From positions 1 through 64,000 of the forward strand of contig NZ_BAABRO010000022.1 in the NCBI RefSeq assembly GCF_039545035.1: a stretch of DNA of 64,000 nt, given 5' to 3'. The stretch is from Novipirellula caenicola (GTDB taxonomy: Bacteria; Planctomycetota; Planctomycetia; Pirellulales; Pirellulaceae). Of the stretch, positions 43,495 to 52,890 are shown piece after piece; position 1 is the stretch's first letter, and each line of letters starts with the position of its first letter. Under the pieces are notes generated by a model that was not told where the DNA came from, made no database searches, and worked only from the letters and a program-made list of their open reading frames with translations. A program made the position numbers and the translations under genes.

Positions 43495-45105
43495 TCAGCG
43501 TCGGCTCTCGCCAGCATTGACGGAACCGCCGGCGCCGACGGTTTCGGGTTGCGTGTCGGTGTCTAGCGAATCCGCCGCAATCCACCCGCTCATCAACACC
43601 ATCGGCATGCCGGGACCGGGATGAGCCGCACCGCCTGCCAAATACAAGCCCGAAATGTCACGGCGGCGATTGGCAGGTTTGAACGCACCCAAGTACTTGC
43701 CGTGGCTTGCCAATCCGTAAATCGCTCCGTTGAGCACGCGGTAGCGATGATGGATGTCTTCGGGCGTCAGCGCCGATTCGTAGACGATCGCGTCGCGAAT
43801 TCCGCCCATTCCTGCTGCCGATTCCAATTTGTTCAAAATCGTTTCGCGGTACGCCGGCAACATCGCGTGCCAATTGTGGTTGGGACGCAAATAGGGTGTG
43901 TGCACCAAGACATACAACGCTTCGCAGCCCGGTGGGGCAACGTTCGGTTCGCTGATCGCCGGGGCGCAGACGTAGGCCGACGGATCCGGCGCCGGCTCGC
44001 CGCGGTTGTAGATAAAGTCAAACTCGGTCTCTGGGTCGCGCGAAAAGACAAAATTGTGATGCAGCAGTTGCGAGTAACGGCGGTTCAGTCCGAGATACAA
44101 CACCACGCCACTGCAGGCCGGTTCGTGGCGATCGGCTTTGCCAAACTTGATCGATTCGGGCGTGCCGTCGAGCAGTTCTCGATACGTCCGCACAGCATCG
44201 CAATTGCTAACGATCGCATCGCAGGCAATTGTTTCTCCCGTTGCGGTGACAACACCGGTGACGTGTGTTGATTTCCCCGGTCGCGGCGACGAAGTGGTGA
44301 TTCGCATCACGTCGGTTCCGGTGCGAAACGTGACCCCCAATTCCTCGGCCAATCGGGTCAACGCTTCGGGGACAGCGCGGGTACCGCCGATCGGGTACCA
44401 AATGCCTTCGTCGGTTTGCATGTGCGCGATCCCACAAAGCACCGCGGGTGACGCGTAGGGAGACGAGCCGACGTATTGAGTGAAATGGTCCATCATTTGA
44501 GCGACACGTGCGTCGCTGACGTGTTGGCGAACCACCGAAGCGACACTTTTGCCCATGCGTAGCGCCATCACATCGCTTAGCACGGCCGCCGAAAACGCGC
44601 CGCCGACTTGCATCGTGTCTCGCAAACCACCGACGCTTCGCCAAAAGAAGAAACGATCGGAAACGCCATGCAGTTTTTCGCTGATTGACATGAAATTGCG
44701 GTAGCCGGCGCCATCGGTGGACGCTCCGCTGAACTGGTCGATGTTCGCCGCCATCGTATCGACATCCGCCACCAAATCGAGCACGTTTTGCTCGCCGTGA
44801 TTGTCCTTTTCAAAGAAGCAGCGCCACTGTGGATCGAGCGGAACCATGTTGAGGTAATCATCCATGTTTCGCCCCGCTTCGGTGAAGATCCGTCGCAGCA
44901 CACTCGGCAGCGTCACGATGGTCGGTCCCATGTCGAACCGAAACCCCTCTTCGCTGAGCACGGCCGCTTTGCCTCCGAGCCAATCGTTTTTCTCAAGCAC
45001 CGTGACGCGGTGTCCTCGCGCGGCCAACACACACGCCGCCCCCAGCCCCGCTAATCCGCCACCGATCACGATTACCTTGGACTCTGTTATGGTTGTGGCA
45101 CTCAT
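43495..45105 (-). CDS. CrtI-type carotenoid desaturase/oxygenase family protein
   Basis: A 536-residue flavoprotein from the ATG of MSATTITESK. The FAD dinucleotide-binding motif VIVIGGGLAGLGAACVLAA is at 11-29, followed by LEKNDWLGGKA and FDMGPTIVTLP, all typical of phytoene desaturase relatives. The C-terminal flavin motif GLYLAGGAAHPGPGMPMVLM is intact. The family includes phytoene and diapophytoene desaturases and diapolycopene oxygenases (CrtN/CrtP). An aldehyde dehydrogenase lies upstream on the same strand, consistent with a C30-type carotenoid acid route reported for other planctomycetes. Which step it catalyses cannot be told here. Confidence 0.92.
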   Translation of the reverse strand: MSATTITESKVIVIGGGLAGLGAACVLAARGHRVTVLEKNDWLGGKAAVLSEEGFRFDMGPTIVTLPSVLRRIFTEAGRNMDDYLNMVPLDPQWRCFFEKDNHGEQNVLDLVADVDTMAANIDQFSGASTDGAGYRNFMSISEKLHGVSDRFFFWRSVGGLRDTMQVGGAFSAAVLSDVMALRMGKSVASVVRQHVSDARVAQMMDHFTQYVGSSPYASPAVLCGIAHMQTDEGIWYPIGGTRAVPEALTRLAEELGVTFRTGTDVMRITTSSPRPGKSTHVTGVVTATGETIACDAIVSNCDAVRTYRELLDGTPESIKFGKADRHEPACSGVVLYLGLNRRYSQLLHHNFVFSRDPETEFDFIYNRGEPAPDPSAYVCAPAISEPNVAPPGCEALYVLVHTPYLRPNHNWHAMLPAYRETILNKLESAAGMGGIRDAIVYESALTPEDIHHRYRVLNGAIYGLASHGKYLGAFKPANRRRDISGLYLAGGAAHPGPGMPMVLMSGWIAADSLDTDTQPETVGAGGSVNAGESRR

Positions 45106-45210
45106 GATGCTTGGATTCTTTGAAAAACGAGGTGCAGCAGGAATCAAAAACGGAGGTGGCGACTGATGTAGTGTTTGTAAATGGCTACGACGTGCACTGA
45201 TGGCGGTGGG

Positions 45211-45273
45211 CCCGCGTTGACGATTAGGACCGCGTTGACGATTAGGCCCGCGTTGACGATTAGGCCCGCGTCA
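45211..45273. repeat. 18-bp tandem repeat (CCCGCGTTGACGATTAGG)
   Basis: Three full 18-bp copies at 45211-45228, 45229-45246 (first base A) and 45247-45264 and a partial copy run into the aldehyde dehydrogenase stop codon. The repeat fills the middle of the gap between that gene and the desaturase gene. Function unknown; it may vary in copy number. Confidence 0.93.
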
Positions 45274-46788
45274 CGAGATCAGTCGCCGCATCGCTCGCCA
45301 GCGGGCGGCCATGCCTTTGGCATGCAGTAGTTGTAGCAGGATCGGCATTTTGTGACGTGTTGTTTCATTGCGTGGCAACAGATGAGCGGCGAAACGACCC
45401 CGTCGCCGGCTGATCACTCTCGGCACCGTCATCGCCAGCAAACCTTCGTCACCGCGAGTGATTCCGAATCCGCTGTTCCCCCGTCCGCCAAACGGTACGC
45501 GTGGATCGGCCGTTGGTGCGATCAAATCGTTAATCGCAACCGAGCCGACGTCCAACTGATTCGCGAACGCGACCGCATCACGATCGGGACCAAATACCGA
45601 GGCCGCCAAACGATAGCGGTTTTGATTGATCGCAGCGACCGCGTCTTGGATTTTCGAGACACGGATGACGCTGGTCACCGGGGCGAACAGATCCGCCGAC
45701 GCGATTTCATCCTCGACGCTGACGTGGTCCAGCACCAAAGGGGGCATCGTGCCGTTGGAGGCTAACGTCGCGGCATCGAAACGATCGGTGACATCGATTG
45801 CACCGGCAGCGATGGCGTTAGTAATCGTTTGGGTCGCTCGTTCGCGTGCGGCAGGATGGATTGTAAAGGGCGTGTCAATCGACTCGAGTTGCCGGCACAG
45901 ATTTTCTACCAATTGGTCGGCCTGCGGCGAATCTTCGACAATGATCCGTCGAGGGCCGATGCAGGTCGCACCACTGTTGAGGGGTAGGCCAAATTTTAGA
46001 AACTCGCAAACTCGCGGGATGGACGCGCCGGGCAGCACAACGACGGCATCACATCCGCTTAGCTCCATGATCGACGGCGTCAACGAATTCGCCGTCTGCT
46101 TGAGTATCTTTCGTCCCGTGTCCGCCGATCCTGTCAAAACGACAAGGTCGATTCGTGGGTCGCCGGAATCGGTGGACGTGTTGTCGAGTGTTTCTCGAGC
46201 CGCCTCTACCGACGAATCGAGTTGCACCAGCACGTCACGTGGGACGCCTGCCTCGTAGAAACATTCGACCAATCGGCGAGTCAACGTTTCGCAGCCCTCG
46301 GCCGGTTTTAGTTGCACGCGATTGCCGGCTGCTAACGCTTGAGCAACTTGCACTCCGACCAAAAACAATGGGTAGTTCCACGTCCCCAGGATCAGCACGG
46401 TGCCATGGGGAATCCGCTGCACCACGCTGTGGACTCCCCACATCCAAAGCGGACGTCCGACCACGCCGATCCGGCGAGTTCGTAGAATTGCCGCCCCTTT
46501 GCGTCCCAGGTAGTGCAGCGCATCGCACAAGGGAATGAGTTCGGCGGTGACCGTTTCGAGTGAATCGGTGCGTTGTTGGCTGGCACACAGCCGAGTCAAA
46601 TCATCGACGTGGCGAGCGATCAAAAAGCGAGCGGCCGCGACCGTTTTGCAGCGTTGGCGAATTGGCAAATCGCTCCACGGTTTCGCAGATCTGTATTGCA
46701 ATCGAGCGGCCTTCGTCGGTGTCGCCACGGAAATCGAAATCTTGTCGCTAGCCGTTTGGGTGCTTGGCGTAAGAAAAAGGAATCGCAT
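45271..46788 (-). CDS. Aldehyde dehydrogenase family protein
   Basis: A 505-residue NAD(P)-dependent aldehyde dehydrogenase from the ATG of MRFLFLTPSTQ; 46812 is an alternative. Catalytic residues are present: Trp137-Asn138 in TWNYP, Lys161 in LKPAE, Glu242 in MELSG and nucleophile Cys276 in NSGATCIGPRR. The C-terminal PFGGRGNSGFG motif is intact. Sequence style is near the fatty and apocarotenoid aldehyde dehydrogenases (class 3-like). With the neighbouring CrtI-type gene it fits oxidation of a carotenoid aldehyde to acid, an inference from context. Confidence 0.93.
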   Translation of the reverse strand: MRFLFLTPSTQTASDKISISVATPTKAARLQYRSAKPWSDLPIRQRCKTVAAARFLIARHVDDLTRLCASQQRTDSLETVTAELIPLCDALHYLGRKGAAILRTRRIGVVGRPLWMWGVHSVVQRIPHGTVLILGTWNYPLFLVGVQVAQALAAGNRVQLKPAEGCETLTRRLVECFYEAGVPRDVLVQLDSSVEAARETLDNTSTDSGDPRIDLVVLTGSADTGRKILKQTANSLTPSIMELSGCDAVVVLPGASIPRVCEFLKFGLPLNSGATCIGPRRIIVEDSPQADQLVENLCRQLESIDTPFTIHPAARERATQTITNAIAAGAIDVTDRFDAATLASNGTMPPLVLDHVSVEDEIASADLFAPVTSVIRVSKIQDAVAAINQNRYRLAASVFGPDRDAVAFANQLDVGSVAINDLIAPTADPRVPFGGRGNSGFGITRGDEGLLAMTVPRVISRRRGRFAAHLLPRNETTRHKMPILLQLLHAKGMAARWRAMRRLIS

Positions 46789-47377
46789 GCCAGCCCCCCA
46801 GAATAAGTGCAAGCCGAATGCGCGTTGTTTGCGTGATCGGCCCGGCGGGCAGCAAGGATCGAGGATGACAAAATTTTAGTCGGTCGGGAAGCCGCCCAGC
46901 CTAGCCCGGATGGTTTCTCCGACGCCGATCGGCGGTGTTGTTTCGATGGTGATCGAATTACCGTCAAAACGGGTGACCGAATATTACTGAATCCGAAGCA
47001 TCATCGGTCCGTGGGGTTAGACGGACTGTCGCACCCCGGCCGCAGTGGACATTCATTGTCGATGGGGAGTACATGTAAGTGTATCGAACCGATACACTGT
47101 GAACCGTTCAGCGAGATGATGACGGTTCTCGACAACGGATCGGGTTTGCAGCGAGATCGAGCTTGCAGCGGAAACGTGGTAACGCGGCGGCATGTAGATG
47201 TACCGCTGGGTGGTTGTTGGGGCGGATTATAGCACTGCGTGAAAGGCACCGCTTATCCGCGATGTCTAGAAATGAACGGTTAAACGAGACGACCGGACTG
47301 TTTTTGTTCTTGGGGGCTGAAAAACGGAGGGTCGTCTGAACCCTCTGAACGATGCGAGGGTTACAATATAGGCCTGT
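46789..47377. other. Divergent intergenic region, no gene
   Basis: A 589-bp gap between divergent genes. I see no gene. It contains a perfect 9-bp dyad at 47078-47098 and a TACAAT hexamer at 47362-47367, only 10 bp from the PP2C start, without a good -35. Confidence 0.6.
47078..47098. promoter_or_regulatory. Perfect 9-bp dyad, operator-like
   Basis: AGTGTATCG and CGATACACT are perfect inverted arms around AAC. The 21-bp span and 12-bp centre-to-centre spacing are those of a dimeric repressor site. The nearest genes are the divergent aldehyde dehydrogenase (290 bp) and PP2C (280 bp). Confidence 0.55.
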
Positions 47378-48742
47378 ATGACTTTGAACCACCTCGACGC
47401 GAGTCAACTATCTGTGTCGGAATCTTGGAAGCCTGGTATTCACTATTCGCAGCTGACGGATGTCGGTATGCGGCGCGCCAATAATCAAGATTCGATGGCG
47501 GTGTTGATGGCGGGAAGCCCCGAGCGGTTTTATCACCGCGGGCATCTGTTTGTGGTTGCCGACGGGATGGGGGCCCACGCGGCCGGCGAATTGGCTAGCC
47601 GCTTGGCGACCGAGCACATTGCAATGCAATATTTTCGCTCGACCGAAGAGGATTCATCCGAAGCGCTGCGGATTGCGGTGCGAGAATCCAATGCGGAAAT
47701 TCACCGTCGCGGTCAACAGAATCCCGAATTTCATAATATGGGAACGACCGCCAGCAGTTTGGCGATTTTGCCGGTTGGCGCGGTCATTGCGCATGTGGGT
47801 GATTCGCGGGCCTACCGATTGCGCGACGGCATCCTCGAACAATTGACGTTCGATCATTCGCTGGTTTGGGAGATGGAAGCGAGCGGTCAAATCCATCCCG
47901 ATAGCGTGTTGGGACAATCGATCCCAAAAAATGTGATCACGCGTTCGCTTGGTCCCAACGCCAATGTCGAAGTCGATTTAGAAGGCCCTTTCGAAATCCA
48001 GGCTGGGGATCAATTCCTGCTGTGCAGCGACGGACTATCAGGCCAAGTCGAAGACGAGGAAATCGCGACGATCATGGATTGTTTGCCAGAGGATTTGGCA
48101 ACGCGAGTCTTGATCGATTTAGCCAATCTAAGAGGCGGCCCCGATAATTCGACCGTCATCATTGTCCGCGTGGCCGAAGACTTTGCCGAGCAGACCAGCA
48201 AGCCGACTCAATCGAAGCGGCACTTGCGAAAACAGGAACCGGCTGCGGTATCGCCGCTGTTGATTGGAACCGCAATCATCTGTTTCGTCGGCGCTTTGGG
48301 ACTGGGGTTGGCGATGGTGGTGCTGCAGACCCCGGTCAGCAAAGCGATGGGGCCAATGATCATCGCATTCATCCTGGGCGTCATCGCGGCGGGTTTTTGT
48401 GTCGCACAGTATCTGCAGAGCAAACCCAAGCACAAGACACGGCCGCTGGTAAAGACGACTGGCGGCAAGGGGCCCTATCGCCGTTACCAAGCCAAACCCA
48501 ACAAAGAGATCTATGATCGCTTGGGCGAAACTGTCGAAGAGCTTCGCACCGCCGCGTCGCAGCGAAATTGGTTGATGGATTGGGATAAAATCGACAAGCT
48601 GCAAAAACAAGGCAATGCGTGTGTCGAAGCGGCGCAGTTCAAACGCGCCATTCGATTGCAGGCCGAAGCGATTATCGAGACGATGCACCAACTGCGTGAA
48701 CTGAACAATCGCGCCGCCAATGAGACGGACATCGAACGATAG
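47378..48742 (+). CDS. PP2C-type Ser/Thr phosphatase with membrane anchor
   Basis: A 454-residue protein. The PP2C domain (about 20-265) has the metal-binding motifs DVGMRRANNQD, VVADGMGAHAAGE, AHVGDSRAYRLRDG, LLCSDGLSG and GGPDNSTVII. Two membrane helices follow (about 288-312 and 327-347), then a helical C-terminal region of about 100 residues (EICYDRL-like start, coiled). It dephosphorylates Ser/Thr and is probably the partner of Hanks-type kinases; the kinase at 54.3 kb is one candidate. A second PP2C gene is 1.6 kb downstream on the opposite strand. Confidence 0.93.
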   Translation: MTLNHLDASQLSVSESWKPGIHYSQLTDVGMRRANNQDSMAVLMAGSPERFYHRGHLFVVADGMGAHAAGELASRLATEHIAMQYFRSTEEDSSEALRIAVRESNAEIHRRGQQNPEFHNMGTTASSLAILPVGAVIAHVGDSRAYRLRDGILEQLTFDHSLVWEMEASGQIHPDSVLGQSIPKNVITRSLGPNANVEVDLEGPFEIQAGDQFLLCSDGLSGQVEDEEIATIMDCLPEDLATRVLIDLANLRGGPDNSTVIIVRVAEDFAEQTSKPTQSKRHLRKQEPAAVSPLLIGTAIICFVGALGLGLAMVVLQTPVSKAMGPMIIAFILGVIAAGFCVAQYLQSKPKHKTRPLVKTTGGKGPYRRYQAKPNKEIYDRLGETVEELRTAASQRNWLMDWDKIDKLQKQGNACVEAAQFKRAIRLQAEAIIETMHQLRELNNRAANETDIER

Positions 48743-48774
48743 CGTTGGTTAACGAATCCTTTGACCAGCCGCGG

Positions 48775-49446
48775 TCAATCCGCCAACGCCCATGGTCGCA
48801 GCAGTTTGCGCGGCACTCCGATCGGGACGACTTCGATGTCGCCAAGCAGCGATTGCGTTCCTTCGAATTCAAACCCGGTCTTCTTCGCAACAAACGTGAT
48901 CGTCAATTCGGCTTGGAAGGTGTGCGGGTCCGCCTCGCCGCTGTCGACATCCATCCCCGTCGGCACATCGATCGCGATTCGCGTTGCTTTAATTTGGTTG
49001 GCGACTTTCACCGCGTCGGCGTAAATGCCTCGTAGCGGCCCCGTCGCTCCGGTGCCGAGCAGACAGTCAACAATGACATCCGCATCGCTTAAATGAGTTT
49101 TAATTGCCTCGGCGGTAGTGGCGACTTGCACGTCCAGTTCGGCCTTTTGGGCGATCGCCGCGTTGGCGGCGGCATCACCCGACAACGAGTCAATTTCGAC
49201 GACCGAGACGACACGGACTTGGCGTTCCATCAAATCCAAATGACGCGCGATCACGTAGCCGTCGCCCCCGTTGTTGCCTTTGCCACACAAGATCACAACG
49301 CGGCCGGTCGCCGCGTTTTGCTGGATCACCTCCGCGGCACCCCGTCCGGCATTTTCCATCAACACCAAACCTGTCATGCCATAGTCTTCGATCGCCTGCT
49401 GGTCGATGGATCGAACCTGTTGACGGCTAAGAGATTTAATTTTCAT
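48775..49446 (-). CDS. nnrE: NAD(P)H-hydrate epimerase
   Basis: A 223-residue YjeF_N protein that interconverts the S and R forms of damaged NAD(P)HX. The start is the ATG of MKIKSLSRQQ. Typical motifs are GMTGLVLMENAGRG, GKGNNGGDGYVIARHL (phosphate loop), the catalytic Asp region DCLLGTGATGPLRG, and IDVPTGMDVDSG. The C-terminal ADP-dependent dehydratase domain found in fused NnrED is absent, so the dehydratase must be elsewhere. Confidence 0.94.
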   Translation of the reverse strand: MKIKSLSRQQVRSIDQQAIEDYGMTGLVLMENAGRGAAEVIQQNAATGRVVILCGKGNNGGDGYVIARHLDLMERQVRVVSVVEIDSLSGDAAANAAIAQKAELDVQVATTAEAIKTHLSDADVIVDCLLGTGATGPLRGIYADAVKVANQIKATRIAIDVPTGMDVDSGEADPHTFQAELTITFVAKKTGFEFEGTQSLLGDIEVVPIGVPRKLLRPWALAD

Positions 49447-49536
49447 TGCGGCGGCCAAACATGTTTTGCGGAAAATGAAGTGCTTTGTCTATAATCGAGG
49501 CAACAAACTCTTCCCTTGCAGAGATTTTACAAGACG

Positions 49537-49764
49537 ATGCCCCTCTACGAATACGAATGCAAACCCTGTAAACAGGTGGTCGAAGTATTATTGCGTCGTG
49601 AAGACGAAGTTGCCGAATGCCCTCATTGTGGCAATAAAAAAATGGAACGGCAATTGAGCGTGACCGCGGCTCCGGCGGTCCGCAGCGGCGCGTCGTTGCC
49701 GGTCGCCGGCGCAGGCGAGGCATGTGGGATGCCCCGCTGCTGTGGCGGCGGTTGCCAGATGTAG
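49537..49764 (+). CDS. FmdB-family zinc ribbon protein
   Basis: A 75-residue protein from the ATG of MPLYEYECKPC; a TTG seven codons upstream is possible. Two CXXC pairs (Cys8/Cys11 and Cys28/Cys31 in CPHCG) form the FmdB zinc ribbon. The C-terminal tail is Cys/Gly rich (CCGGGCQM). The family is widespread and was named for a regulator of formamidase; its general role is unknown. Confidence 0.92.
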   Translation: MPLYEYECKPCKQVVEVLLRREDEVAECPHCGNKKMERQLSVTAAPAVRSGASLPVAGAGEACGMPRCCGGGCQM

Positions 49765-49774
49765 CGTGGGCGGT

Positions 49775-50266
49775 ATGCATACATTTCATCATTTTGCTTA
49801 CGGGTCCAATATGTCGACGTCGCGGCTGCGCGCCCGATGCCCTAGCGCGACCGTGTTGGGCGTTGGGTTTGTTCGCGGGCGGACGCTGCGTTTTCATAAA
49901 CGGGGTATGGACGGGACCGGCAAAGCGAACGCGTTTGCCACCCATGACCACAGCGACATCCTCTGGGGCGTGATCTACGAAACGCTGCTCAGTGAAAAAG
50001 AGGAGCTCGACCGCTGCGAGTCACTCGGGGTTGGCTACGAACACGCCACGGTCGAAGTGCATGTCGAAAATCGGACCGTCACCACGTTTCTGTATCAAGC
50101 CATCACCGATCGCATCGACGATTCGCTGGTCCCCGCCGACTGGTATCACGACCATGTGATCAAGGGGGCGATTGAGCATGGCTTGCCAACGGAATATCAC
50201 GCGATGATTGCCAGCGTCGTCCCCCACCGCTCGCCGCCAATCAAAGATGCCATTGGCAATCGTTAG
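49775..50266 (+). CDS. Gamma-glutamylcyclotransferase-like protein
   Basis: A 163-residue protein from the ATG of MHTFHHFAYGSNMST. The GGCT fold signature is the N-terminal FAYGSNM (residues about 7-13) with a later catalytic-Glu region (LSEKEELDRCESLGVGYEH). Relatives cleave gamma-glutamyl amines or dipeptides by cyclisation; the substrate here is not known. It follows FmdB after 10 bp and may share its transcript. Confidence 0.88.
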   Translation: MHTFHHFAYGSNMSTSRLRARCPSATVLGVGFVRGRTLRFHKRGMDGTGKANAFATHDHSDILWGVIYETLLSEKEELDRCESLGVGYEHATVEVHVENRTVTTFLYQAITDRIDDSLVPADWYHDHVIKGAIEHGLPTEYHAMIASVVPHRSPPIKDAIGNR

Positions 50267-50319
50267 CGAGTCGCATACGACCCCCGGGGGGGCTAATCAT
50301 CTAGTGATTTGAAGAATCG

Positions 50320-51201
50320 CTAACCAGTGGTGGTGTCGAGTTCGGTCGCCGGATTGGTGTCGCAGTTCTCGTCGATCTGATTGATCCGGCAAACGATGGC
50401 TGAGATATTGTCTTCACCGCCTGCGACGTTCGCCGCGTCGATCAATTTCTTAACGCTGGTCTTGCTGTCCTTGTTCGCCGTCAAGATGGACGCAATGCGA
50501 TCGTCGTCAAGCATGCCGGTCAATCCGTCGCTACATAACAGCAGGACATCGCCGGTTCGCAGTTGACAGCGGACAGCTTCGGGGCGGACCGCTTGGTTTC
50601 CACCGCCGACGCAGTTCCACAGCACGTGTCGCCATTGCTGAATCGCCTCGTCGGATTCTCGCAGGGCTCCGGCGTCAATCAATTGTTGGGCGACGGTGTG
50701 GTCGGTCGTCAGTTGTTTCAGCGTTTTGTCGCGGAGCAGGTAACAGCGGCTGTCTCCGGCGTGCACCACGTACATCCGTGATCCGAGCAAATAGGCCATC
50801 GTAACGGTTGTGCCCATGCGGCGATGGTCACTCTCGCCGACCGACCAAATCTTTTGCTGGATCGTGGTTAGCGATTCGGATAATTCGTCGATAAAGTCTT
50901 GTTCGTCATCGGAACACAGTTTCAGAAACCAGTGCATCATGTCCAAGACATACTGGGCCGTCGCTTCGATCGCCGTACGACTGGCGCGTTCTCCATCGCG
51001 ATGGCCGCCCATGCCGTCGGCCACGACCAACAGATTGCCTTCTTGGCATCCAAACATTTCGCGATGTTCCGCACTCGGGACGTCCGTTCCGCGAACAATC
51101 AATTGCCGTCGTAGATCCGCGATCAAATAGTGATCCTGGTTTTCGGATCGCTTTTGACCAATGTCCGAACCGCCAGAGATATCGAAAGGGACGCCATTCA
51201 T
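50320..51201 (-). CDS. PP2C-type Ser/Thr phosphatase, soluble
   Basis: A 293-residue protein without membrane segments. PP2C motifs are complete: SDIGQKRSENQDHY, VVADGMGGHRDGE, VHAGDSRCYLLRD, LLCSDGLTGMLDD and GGEDNISAIV. It is the second PP2C in 4 kb and lacks the membrane anchor of the first, so the two probably serve different kinases. It converges with the GGCT-like gene. Confidence 0.94.
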   Translation of the reverse strand: MNGVPFDISGGSDIGQKRSENQDHYLIADLRRQLIVRGTDVPSAEHREMFGCQEGNLLVVADGMGGHRDGERASRTAIEATAQYVLDMMHWFLKLCSDDEQDFIDELSESLTTIQQKIWSVGESDHRRMGTTVTMAYLLGSRMYVVHAGDSRCYLLRDKTLKQLTTDHTVAQQLIDAGALRESDEAIQQWRHVLWNCVGGGNQAVRPEAVRCQLRTGDVLLLCSDGLTGMLDDDRIASILTANKDSKTSVKKLIDAANVAGGEDNISAIVCRINQIDENCDTNPATELDTTTG

Positions 51202-51401
51202 CGGGAATTCCTAGTTCAATGTTCGTTGCCAAGGGGAGGGAGGGGCAAAGCAGCAAACGCTGTTCCGATCGAGATTGGTTGCAAGCATTCCGGTACAACG
51301 TTTGCTCTCGAATTTTTTGACGAGCGAGTGTTTGACCCAAGGATTGGTCATCGACCACTACGTTTTTGTTTTACCCCTCTGATCTACCGGCGTTCCCGCG
51401 A

Positions 51402-52796
51402 ATGAATTTCGAAGTCTATCAAGCAATCGCAATTTCCCTAGGCCTTGGTCTGCTTGTCGGACTTCAGCGTCAATGGAGCGAGTCCGAGATCGCGGGGATT
51501 CGTACGTTTCCATTGATCACGTTGTTGGGGACGTTTTGTGGGCTGTTGGGCGAACAAGCGTCTGCCGAAAACCATCTAGGATGGTTGGTCGCGGCGGGAC
51601 TGATCTCCGTCGCGATCGTGCTGGCGATCGCGAACGTAGCAAAAATCGGTGCAGGCGAATTTGATTTTGGAATGACGACCGAAATGGCTGCGCTATTGAT
51701 GTGCGTGGTTGGCGTCGCCGTCGGTGTGGGGTTGTACGGACCGGCGATCGTGACCAGCGGGATCGCGGCGGTGTTACTGCACTGGAAAAAACGCCTGCAT
51801 GCGATGGTCGTGCGGATGGGCGAGAACGAGATTCGTAGCGTCATCCACCTTGCGCTGATCGGGTTGGTCATCCTGCCCGTGCTGCCCAACGAAACATTTG
51901 GTCCTTACGACGTGCTAAACCCCTACAGTATTTGGCGAATGGTTGTGTTGATTGTCGGGATCAGCATGGTCGCTTACGTCGCGTTTCGATTGGTGGGGCC
52001 GCGTGCGGGAGCCGTTCTAGGCGGCGTGTTGGGTGGTTTGATTTCAAGCACCGCAACGACCGTTAGCTATGCCCGGCAAGCCAAACGCGGCGGCGACGCA
52101 AATGCGATGGCCGCTTTGGTGATCGTGATTGCTTCGACCATTGTGAACGTGCGGGTGTTGTTCGAGATCGCGGTGGTCGCGCCGGCATTGCTACGTGTCG
52201 CAGCGCTACCATTGTTGGCAATGTTGCTGTTGATGACGGTGGAGTGTGTGGTACTGTTCATTCCTTTGCGAAAACAAGCGACGCAGCCCCCCAAGCACGA
52301 TAACCCTGCCCAACTGAAACCGGCGATTGTGTTTGGGGTGCTGTATGCCGTGGTGCTGTTTATCGTGGCGGCAGCCAAAGATCTGTTTGGAAGTGGTGCC
52401 TTGTACGGGATCGCGATGATTTCGGGTTTGACCGACGTGGACGCGATCACGCTGTCGACCGCGAAGCTTTTTAATGACGGCCGCGTCGACGGCTCAACCG
52501 CATGGCGTGTGATCTTGATTGCCACCATGTCGAACCTTGTTTTCAAAGCAGGCGTCGTCGCGTTTTTAGGAAACAGGCGACTGTTGTGGTACGTCGCGTT
52601 GCTGTTTGGCATCGCGCTGTTGGGGGGCGGTGCGCTGCTCGCTTTCTGGCAAGACGTGAACATCGAAATGCCGGCCGAATGGTTTGATTCGCAGGTGCAA
52701 CCGGATGCAGAGATGCAGTCCGAAGCAGAGCTGCTGGCTGATTCCGAGGCAACGGATGATCCAGCAAGACAGCCAGATTCCGAATCATCCGACTAA
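51402..52796 (+). CDS. MgtC/SapB-DUF4010 membrane protein
   Basis: A 464-residue protein from the ATG of MNFEVYQAIAI. The N-terminal MgtC-like half (about 1-150) has the LGLGLLVGLQRQW and GIRTFPLITLLGT motifs, and the C-terminal half matches DUF4010 (GVLGGLISSTATTVSYARQA, GISGLTDVDAITLS-type segment at ISGLTDVDAI). About 12 hydrophobic segments are seen, and the tail is acidic (about 425-464). It is probably an inner-membrane transporter or ion-related protein of unknown substrate. Confidence 0.92.
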   Translation: MNFEVYQAIAISLGLGLLVGLQRQWSESEIAGIRTFPLITLLGTFCGLLGEQASAENHLGWLVAAGLISVAIVLAIANVAKIGAGEFDFGMTTEMAALLMCVVGVAVGVGLYGPAIVTSGIAAVLLHWKKRLHAMVVRMGENEIRSVIHLALIGLVILPVLPNETFGPYDVLNPYSIWRMVVLIVGISMVAYVAFRLVGPRAGAVLGGVLGGLISSTATTVSYARQAKRGGDANAMAALVIVIASTIVNVRVLFEIAVVAPALLRVAALPLLAMLLLMTVECVVLFIPLRKQATQPPKHDNPAQLKPAIVFGVLYAVVLFIVAAAKDLFGSGALYGIAMISGLTDVDAITLSTAKLFNDGRVDGSTAWRVILIATMSNLVFKAGVVAFLGNRRLLWYVALLFGIALLGGGALLAFWQDVNIEMPAEWFDSQVQPDAEMQSEAELLADSEATDDPARQPDSESSD

Positions 52797-52890
52797 ACGC
52801 CGCATCCGAGGCGGCTGGCTGCAGAATTGAAATGCCGCGAGAGACTTAAACCTGAGATTGAGACTCGCATCAAAATTTACACGAGCAACG

